In this document: piece by piece, positions 7,048 to 12,728 of the stretch
How positions within the stretch are numbered: position 1 is the first letter of the stretch
Layout of the letters: each line of letters begins with the position of its first letter
Notes under the pieces: generated by a model
What the model saw: the letters and a program-made list of their open reading frames with translations, nothing else
Databases searched by the model: none
What the model was told of the DNA's origin: nothing
Translations under genes and position numbers: made by a program
DNA from: CAZSXS01 sp964611385
Lineage (GTDB): Bacteria; Bacillota; Clostridia; Lachnospirales; CAYPQA01
Direction of reading: 5' to 3'
Assembly: GCA_964611385.1 (NCBI GenBank)
Contig: CAZSXS010000067.1
Span: 1-20,919 of the forward strand
Length of the DNA stretch: 20,919 bases

Positions 7048-7993
7048 GAGTACCGTCCTTTATATGAATTACCATTTTCTGCCTTAATATATCATAGAAG
7101 CCAAGTTGATTCGTTTTGATAATCGTGGTTGAATATTGTGAGCGCTGAACCAAAAGCTCATCCCCTGATTTTAAGGGATGAAGGTTTTGTCCGTCGTGGG
7201 CAAGCATACAGTCGTTTTGCTCCCCTGCACAGATCCGTATTTTTATGCAGTCCTGAGAAGAGATGACTGCCGGACGAAAATGCAAGGCATGGGGACAGAC
7301 CGGTGTTACTGCAATCATTTCACAGTCGGGCTTTAAAATCGGGCCTCCCGCCGCTAAATTGTAGGCCGTCGAGCCAGTAGGCGTAGACAAGATAATTCCG
7401 TCCGCCCTGTATCGATCAATATATTCCTCATTGATGCTCAACTCAAAGGAGATGGTCTTTGAAAAATTGCCGCGTACCAAGCAAACATCATTCAAAGCTG
7501 GCAAAGGAGTATGCAGACTTGAATCGGACAGAATCTTCGTCTCCAACATCATGCGCTTTTCCAGGATATAATCTCCTTTTAACACCCTTTCCAGAGCGGT
7601 GAAGGCCTGACTCCTGTCCACATCCGTCAGATAACCCAAGTGCCCCAGATTAATACCAATCAAGGGAGTATCATGCAAAGCTGCATAGCCGGAAGAATGG
7701 AGCAGGGTTCCGTCACCTCCCAAGACCACCAGAAAGTCCGCTTTCTTATACAACTCTCCTTGGCTAACCATCAGTTCTTCCAGCCCAAGAGCCGTTGCGA
7801 TCTCCTCCTTCAGAATGGGCTTACAGCCATTGGCCTGGCAGAAAGCCAGCACTTCCTTAGTAAATTCTAATTGAACATCTTTTTGTAAATTCGGCACGAT
7901 GCCGACGATGGGGAGGCTGTCGGGGTGACTTCCGATGGCAGAAATCTTGTTGTCCCAATTGCCGTTGTCACGGCTGAAAGAAAATCGGCTCAT
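7040..7993 (-). CDS. nadK: NAD kinase (ATP-NAD kinase)
   Basis: Phosphorylates NAD to NADP in the cytoplasm. The 317 residues include the diagnostic GGDGT (92-96), INLGHLGYLTD (114-124) and STPTGSTAYNLAAGGP (203-218) motifs; the aspartate of GGDGT is the catalytic residue. An N-terminal extension of about 27 residues precedes the usual first strand (IVGIVPN, 29-35). The ATG at 7991-7993 has GGAGAG close upstream, and no other Met occurs before the conserved core, so the extension appears real. It is the promoter-proximal gene of the nadK-argR-recN unit. A tlyA-type gene, common upstream in related genomes, is absent. Confidence 0.96.
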   Translation of the reverse strand: MSRFSFSRDNGNWDNKISAIGSHPDSLPIVGIVPNLQKDVQLEFTKEVLAFCQANGCKPILKEEIATALGLEELMVSQGELYKKADFLVVLGGDGTLLHSSGYAALHDTPLIGINLGHLGYLTDVDRSQAFTALERVLKGDYILEKRMMLETKILSDSSLHTPLPALNDVCLVRGNFSKTISFELSINEEYIDRYRADGIILSTPTGSTAYNLAAGGPILKPDCEMIAVTPVCPHALHFRPAVISSQDCIKIRICAGEQNDCMLAHDGQNLHPLKSGDELLVQRSQYSTTIIKTNQLGFYDILRQKMVIHIKDGTHE

Positions 7994-8024
7994 AAACTCT
8001 CCACTTCAATCAATGATGCCCTTG

Positions 8025-8054
8025 ATTGTATCATAGCAAGAATAAGAAAAGCAA
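8025..8054 (-). promoter_or_regulatory. Candidate promoter for nadK-argR-recN
   Basis: On the minus strand, TTGCTT (8049-8054), an 18-nt spacer and TACAAT (8025-8030) preceded by TGA form an extended -10 promoter giving a leader of about 25 nt. A second possibility lies inside the dispersed repeat: TTGCAA (8098-8103), 17 nt, TATAAG (8075-8080). Confidence 0.5.
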
Positions 8055-8079
8055 GCGGGGAATGCATAATTATACTTAT

Positions 8080-8104
8080 ACTCAGTCACGTTCATCTTTG
8101 CAAA
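8080..8104 (+). repeat. Dispersed 25-bp intergenic repeat, copy 2
   Basis: Identical at 23 of 25 positions to 10768-10792; both begin ACTCAGTC and end CATCTTTGCAAA, or nearly so. It lies between the divergent nadK and UroD-family genes. Unlike the copy at 10768 it has no ACTGAGT partner downstream. Confidence 0.6.
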
Positions 8105-8117
8105 ACTGCACACACAA

Positions 8118-8146
8118 TAGACGCAAGTCAGGCTTTGTGCTAGAAT
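8118..8146 (+). promoter_or_regulatory. Candidate promoter for the UroD-family gene
   Basis: TAGACG (8118-8123), 17 nt, then TAGAAT (8141-8146) with TGC directly before it (extended -10). Initiation near 8152 would give a leader of about 140 nt that contains the hairpins at 8171-8255. Confidence 0.45.
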
Positions 8147-8170
8147 ATAGAAGAAACAAAGGTCGCAAAA

Positions 8171-8255
8171 GGGCGAAATGTTTTTAGCAACCAAAAACGC
8201 TTGCCCGAGCCCATGCGGGATTTCGTTGGCATTCTGTGCATTGTGAAGCATGGGC
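8171..8255 (+). promoter_or_regulatory. Structured 5' leader of the UroD-family gene
   Basis: Two hairpins stand side by side. The first pairs GGGCGA (8171-8176) with TTGCCC (8201-8206) and inside it GTTTTT (8180-8185) with AAAAAC (8193-8198). The second pairs GCCCATGC (8209-8216) perfectly with GCATGGGC (8248-8255). No known riboswitch core was recognised (not cobalamin, THF, glycine or T-box by eye). A small CAAT/ATTG hairpin lies next to the ribosome binding site (8271-8283). Confidence 0.4.
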
Positions 8256-8292
8256 AAAAATATAAATGATCAATTACTGATTGGAGGTACTT

Positions 8293-9315
8293 ATGAACAT
8301 TCCTGAAAGACAAGCTGATTTCCAAAACCTGTTGGACGTACTGGCCTGTAAGGTTCCAAAACGTCCCGTCCTCTTTGAACTTTTTCTGAATGTGCCGTTG
8401 TATGAACGCTTAGCTGGGTATCCGCACACGGACAAGACCGAACTGGGTTACATGAAGCTGGTGACAGATGCCTATGCAAGAGCCGGTTACGATTATGTTT
8501 CCCTTCACGGTAGCAGAGACTTTGGTTTTGTTCGTGACGAGGTTCATCAGAAGGATACCATTTCTTTAAACGAAGGTGGTGTCATCCACGACCGTAAAAG
8601 TTTTGACAGCTACCCTTGGCCGGATCCGGCTAAATGTGATTTCTCTGCTCTTGGGGAAATTGAGAAGTACTTGCCTCAAGGCATGAAGGTCATGGTCATT
8701 GGCCCCGGCGGGGTCTTGGAGAATGCCATTGCTCTGGTTGGCTATGATAACCTCTGCTTTATGCTTTATGAAGACGAAGCCCTGGCCGAGGATCTTTTCA
8801 CGGCCATCGGCCAAAGAATTTACGGCTATTACGAACAATCCCTGCGCTACGACTCGGTGGGCGTTGTAATGGTCAATGACGACTGGGGCTTTAACACCCA
8901 GACCTTTCTCTCTCCGGCGCAAATGAGGAAGTACGTTTTCCCCTGGCACAAAAAAATTGTACAGCTAGCCCATGACCAAGGACGGCCGGCCATCCTTCAC
9001 TCCTGTGGGAACATGACAGAGATTATGGAAGACGTTATCGAAGATCTGAAGTTTGACGGACGTCATTCCTATGAAGACGGTATCGTGCCCGTTGAGGAGG
9101 CCTATAAGCGCTGGGGCGGCCGCATTGCCATCCTGGGAGGAATGGACGTAGACTTTTTAATCCGCTCTACCCCCGAAGCCATCCGAGAGCGCTGCAAAGC
9201 CATGCTGAATCTGGGAAAAACCAAAGGCGGCTACGCCTTGGGAAGCGGCAACAGCATCCCCACCTATATTCCCCAGGAGCATTATTTTGAAATGATCCGC
9301 TGTGCTTTGGAGTAG
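8293..9315 (+). CDS. Uroporphyrinogen decarboxylase-superfamily protein
   Basis: A 340-residue UroD-fold protein. The family includes HemE and the cobalamin-dependent methyltransferases (MtaA/CmuA type); this one resembles the stand-alone UroD-family proteins of anaerobes rather than HemE. Visible motifs are VVMVNDDWGFNTQTFLSP (191-208), ILHSCGNM (234-241), FDGRHSYED (254-262), AILGGMDVDFL (279-289) and GYALGSGNSIP (313-323). His236 and Cys238 match the H-x-C zinc ligands of methyltransferase members, but the third cysteine position near residue 317-319 reads GSG, so methyl-transfer zinc chemistry is uncertain. The ATG at 8293 is chosen over the in-frame TTG at 8281 because GGAGG (8283-8287) overlaps the codons in between. 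No corrinoid protein or haem gene is nearby. Substrate unknown. Confidence 0.88.
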   Translation: MNIPERQADFQNLLDVLACKVPKRPVLFELFLNVPLYERLAGYPHTDKTELGYMKLVTDAYARAGYDYVSLHGSRDFGFVRDEVHQKDTISLNEGGVIHDRKSFDSYPWPDPAKCDFSALGEIEKYLPQGMKVMVIGPGGVLENAIALVGYDNLCFMLYEDEALAEDLFTAIGQRIYGYYEQSLRYDSVGVVMVNDDWGFNTQTFLSPAQMRKYVFPWHKKIVQLAHDQGRPAILHSCGNMTEIMEDVIEDLKFDGRHSYEDGIVPVEEAYKRWGGRIAILGGMDVDFLIRSTPEAIRERCKAMLNLGKTKGGYALGSGNSIPTYIPQEHYFEMIRCALE

Positions 9316-9350
9316 GCTTTTGGAAAAGCTGCCCGCATTTTTTTCTTTTT
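9316..9350 (+). terminator. Weak terminator candidate after the UroD-family gene
   Basis: A short GCTTTT/AAAAGC hairpin (9316-9329) is followed by 8 nt and a T-rich run (9338-9351). The spacing from stem to T run is too long for a classical terminator. Confidence 0.3.
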
Positions 9351-9403
9351 TGGATAAAAGACTTCCTTTTGGGAAAAACCAATAAGTTTTTTTCAAAATA
9401 TTG

Positions 9404-9432
9404 TTTACATTGCCTTATCTTTGGGTTATACT
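9404..9432 (+). promoter_or_regulatory. murA promoter
   Basis: TTTACA (9404-9409), a 17-nt spacer and TATACT (9427-9432), each one mismatch from consensus (TTGACA, TATAAT). Transcription would begin near 9439 and leave a leader of about 56 nt with the hairpin described at 9462-9497. Confidence 0.75.
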
Positions 9433-9461
9433 TATTTGAAATGAAATTGAAATAGTTTAAA

Positions 9462-9497
9462 AGGGGGAAGTCTAATTTCAATTAGACATTGGTTATG
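9462..9497 (+). promoter_or_regulatory. Hairpin-bridged ribosome binding site of murA
   Basis: AGGGGG (9462-9467) lies 27 nt before the conserved ATG (9495-9497), too far for direct use. The 18 nt GTCTAATTTCAATTAGAC (9470-9487) form a perfect 7-bp hairpin with a TTCA loop. Folding it out leaves 9 nt between Shine-Dalgarno and ATG, an ideal distance. The in-frame TTG at 9489 would be 21 nt away (3 nt with the hairpin folded), so ATG 9495 is preferred. Confidence 0.6.
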
Positions 9498-10763
9498 GAA
9501 CATATAGTGATCAAGGGTCAAAACAGGCTCAAAGGTGAGGTTTATATAAACGGGGCAAAGAACGCTGCAGTAGCCATTATTTCCGCTGCTTTATCGGCAA
9601 GGGGCCTCAGTACCATTGAAAATTTGCCTAACATAGAAGATGTTTTTACTTTGGTTGAAATGGCTGAAAACCTGGGTGCCAAATGCACTTTTTTGGATAA
9701 ACATACGTTATCAGTTGACACTTCCGATGTGAATCAATACATAGCAAGCTATGATGCATTACGTAAAATGAGAGCCTCCTACTATCTGGTAGGGGCTCTC
9801 CTGGGGCGCTTCGGCCATGCAGAGGTCGTTTTGCCCGGAGGCTGTAACCTGGGTGCCAGGCCCATCGACCAACATATCAAGGGCTTTGAGGCTCTGGGAG
9901 CTGTGGTTTCCATCGAACACGGCATGATTAAAGCCCATGCCGAAAAACTGACAGGAGCCAACATTTACCTGGATATGGCTAGTGTAGGTGCAACCGTTAA
10001 TATTATGCTGGCTGCCGTTCTTGCAGAGGGCGTTACGGTCATCGAAAATGCAGCAAAAGAGCCTCATGTGGTAGACACAGCCAATTTTTTAAACCACATG
10101 GGAGCAAACATCAAAGGTGCCGGAACCGATGTGATTCGCATAGTAGGCGTAAAAGCCTTAACAGGCTGTGAGTATACGATAATTCCGGATCAGATTGAAG
10201 CTGGAACCTTTATGATCGCTGGAGCCATCACAAAGGGAGACGTAACTGTAAGAAACATTATTCCAAAGCATATGGACTCCATTGCCGCTAAGCTTTCCGA
10301 AATGAACTGTACCATTGAGGAAGGTGATGACTATATTCGGGTGATCGGCAATGAGGAATTGAACAACGTTCACCTGAAAACCATGACCTACCCAGGCTTT
10401 CCTACGGACTTACAGCCCCAGATGACGGCGCTTTTGAGTGTTTGCAAAGGGACTAGCATTATTACTGAAACCGTCTTCGAAAACCGCTTCCAATATGTAA
10501 ATGAACTGAGAAGGCTGGGCTGTACCGTTACGGTTGAGGGTCGTAGTGCTATTATAGAAGGGGTGTCCCGTCTGACGGGTGCCCAGGTGAACGCCACCGA
10601 CCTTCGAGCCGGGGCAGCCCTCATCATTGCCGGACTGGTGGCTGTGGGTGAAACAAAAATCGGCAACGTCAAGTACATAGACCGTGGCTATGAAGGTATT
10701 GTTAATAAGTTACAAAATTTGGGCGCAGACATTAGTAAATGTGACTTGCCCGGCACTGAATAA
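9495..10763 (+). CDS. murA: UDP-N-acetylglucosamine 1-carboxyvinyltransferase MurA
   Basis: Catalyses the first committed step of peptidoglycan synthesis in the cytoplasm, adding enolpyruvate from PEP to UDP-GlcNAc. The 422-residue length is typical. Seen: INGAKNAAV with Lys22-Asn23 of the active site; the loop LPGGCNLGARPIDQH (113-127) with Cys117, the PEP-binding and fosfomycin-target residue; YPGFPTDLQPQ (299-309) with the catalytic Asp305; and DLRAGAALIIAGL (369-381) with Arg371. Family members start with ME-x-I, which supports ATG 9495 over the TTG six nucleotides upstream. Bacillota often carry two MurA enzymes; which one this is cannot be decided here. It leads a plus-strand run of five genes to htpG. 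Confidence 0.96.
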   Translation: MEHIVIKGQNRLKGEVYINGAKNAAVAIISAALSARGLSTIENLPNIEDVFTLVEMAENLGAKCTFLDKHTLSVDTSDVNQYIASYDALRKMRASYYLVGALLGRFGHAEVVLPGGCNLGARPIDQHIKGFEALGAVVSIEHGMIKAHAEKLTGANIYLDMASVGATVNIMLAAVLAEGVTVIENAAKEPHVVDTANFLNHMGANIKGAGTDVIRIVGVKALTGCEYTIIPDQIEAGTFMIAGAITKGDVTVRNIIPKHMDSIAAKLSEMNCTIEEGDDYIRVIGNEELNNVHLKTMTYPGFPTDLQPQMTALLSVCKGTSIITETVFENRFQYVNELRRLGCTVTVEGRSAIIEGVSRLTGAQVNATDLRAGAALIIAGLVAVGETKIGNVKYIDRGYEGIVNKLQNLGADISKCDLPGTE

Positions 10764-10767
10764 ATGG

Positions 10768-10857
10768 ACTCAGTCCCATTCATCTTTGCAAAGCCGCCAT
10801 GTAAAAAATTATCTGGCTTGAATGAAGGCGGCTTGATAAGTATTAAAGAAACTGAGT
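10768..10857 (+). repeat. Partly palindromic 90-bp element containing dispersed repeat copy 3
   Basis: The 25-bp repeat (10768-10792) forms the left end. The ends ACTCAGT (10768-10774) and ACTGAGT (10851-10857) are inverted repeats, and a second pair AAGCCGCC (10791-10798) / GGCGGCTT (10827-10834) lies exactly 16 nt inside each end. The symmetry suggests a non-coding mobile or REP-like element, or a structured RNA between murA and the next gene. No target-site duplication is obvious. Confidence 0.5.
10818..10846 (+). promoter_or_regulatory. Possible promoter inside the 90-bp element
   Basis: TTGAAT (10818-10823), 17 nt and TATTAA (10841-10846) could start transcription for the metallo-beta-lactamase gene at 10889. 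Both boxes match only 4 of 6 consensus bases. Confidence 0.3.
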
Positions 10858-10888
10858 GTAGGAACAAAGGACAAGGGAGTTTAATACC

Positions 10889-11686
10889 ATGATTCGATTC
10901 TGCCCCATTGCCAGCGGTTCAAATGGAAACTGTACCTACCTTGGCACCGACGATACCCATATCCTGATTGACGCAGGCCTAAGCGGTCGAGCCATTCTGG
11001 ATGGGCTGAAAAGCATCCAGGTAAGCGGGGACATGCTTACAGCCTTGTTTGTCACCCATGAGCACAGTGACCACATACAAGGCATCGGCGTTTTGTCACG
11101 GCGCTTTGATCTTCCCATCTATGCCACGGAGAGAACCTGGCGCTTTATGCGGCATTACAATTCTATTGGAAAGATTGATGAAAAAAACATACGGGTCATT
11201 AAAAGTACACAATGCTTTGCCCTCAATGATCTGACGATTCAGCCTTTTGAAATTCCCCATGATAGTGCCGAGCCGGTCGGGTATTCCGTTTATGCGGAAG
11301 GTAAGAAAATTACCCTTGCCACCGACTTGGGACACATCACGGACCTGATCAGGGAGCACTTATCTAATGCTCATATTGTTCTGCTGGAAAGTAACCATGA
11401 CTTAGAGATGCTACAAAACGGCCGCTACCCCCTTGAACTCAAAAGAAGAGTCATGGGCAAAAGAGGCCATCTCTCAAACAATGATGCTGCTTTGGTTTTG
11501 TCCGAGGTTTTATCCCCGAGCACACGACATGTTTATCTGGGCCACTTAAGCGAAGAAAACAATCGCCCGTTGTTGGCCATGGACACAGTTTACCAAGTAC
11601 TAAGCATGAACAACATCAACATAAGCCAATATCACTTTCAGGTAGCCGAAAGAGGCTACATCAGTGAAATGGCTGTCTTAAACTGA
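10889..11686 (+). CDS. Metallo-beta-lactamase fold hydrolase, YycJ/WalJ-like
   Basis: A 265-residue cytoplasmic metal-dependent hydrolase. Metal ligands are visible: THEHSDH (56-62), His124-Asp125 in IPHDSAEP, Asp146 in LATDLGHI, LLESNHD (165-171), RGHLSNNDA (192-200) and LGHLSEENN (217-225). The N-terminal ASGSNGNCTYL (8-18) is characteristic of the YycJ/WalJ group, members of which have been linked to DNA nuclease activity and cell-wall/division coordination. In Bacilli yycJ sits in the walRK operon; here it follows murA instead, with no two-component genes nearby. AGGGAG lies about 9 nt before the ATG. A weak hairpin (AAACTGA/TCAGTTT, 11680-11703) follows the stop. Confidence 0.9.
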   Translation: MIRFCPIASGSNGNCTYLGTDDTHILIDAGLSGRAILDGLKSIQVSGDMLTALFVTHEHSDHIQGIGVLSRRFDLPIYATERTWRFMRHYNSIGKIDEKNIRVIKSTQCFALNDLTIQPFEIPHDSAEPVGYSVYAEGKKITLATDLGHITDLIREHLSNAHIVLLESNHDLEMLQNGRYPLELKRRVMGKRGHLSNNDAALVLSEVLSPSTRHVYLGHLSEENNRPLLAMDTVYQVLSMNNINISQYHFQVAERGYISEMAVLN

Positions 11687-11730
11687 TTATTTTAAGTCAG
11701 TTTTGAAAATGAAGAAAGGAGAAGCGAACT

Positions 11731-12210
11731 ATGTTTAACAAAGGGGATAAAATTGTTTATCCTATGTATGGCGCAGGCGTAATCGAAAACCTGGAACAAA
11801 AAGAAGTAGACGGCAACACGCATCTATACTACGTAATGCGGTTACCTGTGGGAAACCTGACGATTATGGTTTCTGCCATCAAAGCGGATGATTTGGGTAT
11901 ACGAGCAGTTCACAACAAAGATAAGGTACTAGGGATCATTGGGGATATTTCGCAGAAGCCTATGGAAATGTCCGACAACTGGAATCAGCGCTACAAGGAC
12001 AATATGGAAAAAATCAAGTCCGGCAATCTCTTGGAAGTGGCTCTTGTGTTCCGTAATTTGATGCTCCGGGAAAAAGAAAAGGGGCTTTCTAGCGCTGAAA
12101 AAAAAGTTTTGACCACGGCAAAGCAAATCGTCGTTTCCGAGCTGATCCTTTCTCAGGACATTGACAAAAACGTGGCGGAAGACATCTTGATTCGAGCCAC
12201 TTCCGTTTGA
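11731..12210 (+). CDS. CarD/CdnL-family RNA polymerase-binding regulator
   Basis: A 159-residue protein with the CarD architecture. The N-terminal Tudor-like RNA polymerase interaction domain begins FNKGDKIVYPMYGAGVIENL (2-21), the hallmark of the family. The C-terminal helical DNA-binding part contains WNQRYKDNMEKIKSGNLLEV (84-103) followed by VFRNLMLREKEKGLSSAEKK (106-125). Characterised CarD proteins bind the RNA polymerase beta subunit and stabilise open complexes, mainly at ribosomal promoters; that role here is by homology. AGGAG lies 9-10 nt before the ATG. It sits 44 nt after the metallo-beta-lactamase gene and 35 nt before the next gene, probably in one transcript. Confidence 0.88.
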   Translation: MFNKGDKIVYPMYGAGVIENLEQKEVDGNTHLYYVMRLPVGNLTIMVSAIKADDLGIRAVHNKDKVLGIIGDISQKPMEMSDNWNQRYKDNMEKIKSGNLLEVALVFRNLMLREKEKGLSSAEKKVLTTAKQIVVSELILSQDIDKNVAEDILIRATSV

Positions 12211-12245
12211 TTTTTTCCGGGTAACCGGGTTTAGGAGTTGTATAC

Positions 12246-12698
12246 ATGCTTGCTGTTACCGTCTCCGATGTTAAGGTTTTTATGAGCAAATTACTCAAGG
12301 AAGACTTGTTTGACCCTATGGGTGTCCGTGAGGTTGAAATCCGAGCCATCACATATTTTTGCATTGATGGGGCCATAGACAGGGAATTCCTTAACACCGA
12401 CAGAACTCACTGTCTTTGGCAGGAGATTAAACCCATCGTCGTTACGATCATTAAAGGCAACAAACGCCCCCGTTCCTTGAAGCTTGTTTTGTCCCTTCCC
12501 AAGGAGGAGCTGCCTAGCATCCATGAGAATGCCGCAGCCGCCTTCATGAATATTGCCTACGAGCAGGACAAGATTACTCTGACTACGGCTACCAGCCAAA
12601 AAACATTCTCCCTGGATAAGAGTCTTGACCATGCTTGGGAGACATATGTTACTAATTTTTTGTCCCGAAATGGGATTGCATTCACAAATGTTGAATAA
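12246..12698 (+). CDS. DUF5721-like hypothetical protein
   Basis: A 150-residue cytoplasmic protein of unknown function. The start (MLAVTVSDVKVFMSKLLKED, continuing LFDPMGVREVEI) and the segment ITYFCIDGAIDREFL recall a clostridial family annotated as DUF5721; I assign it from memory of the pattern, not from a search. The middle (KPIVVTIIKGNKRPRSLKLV) looks like alternating strands, and the C-terminal half has a predicted strand-helix pattern ending in a basic/aromatic helix (DHAWETYVTNFLSRNGIAF). AGGAG precedes the ATG. It lies between carD and htpG, 30 nt before htpG, in an apparently continuous transcription unit; context suggests housekeeping but does not show a role. Confidence 0.72.
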   Translation: MLAVTVSDVKVFMSKLLKEDLFDPMGVREVEIRAITYFCIDGAIDREFLNTDRTHCLWQEIKPIVVTIIKGNKRPRSLKLVLSLPKEELPSIHENAAAAFMNIAYEQDKITLTTATSQKTFSLDKSLDHAWETYVTNFLSRNGIAFTNVE

Positions 12699-12728
12699 TT
12701 TTTTTAACAATAAATTACGGAGGATTGT

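Noticed and set aside
8080..8104. Dispersed repeat as an ArgR box
   Set aside because: It lacks the TGAAT-N4-ATTCA palindrome of ARG boxes, although argR is nearby.
8281..8292. TTG start for the UroD-family gene
   Set aside because: The codons contain the GGAGG that serves ATG 8293.
9489..9494. TTG start for murA
   Set aside because: The family starts at the ME-x-I position encoded by ATG 9495, and hairpin-corrected spacing fits that ATG better.
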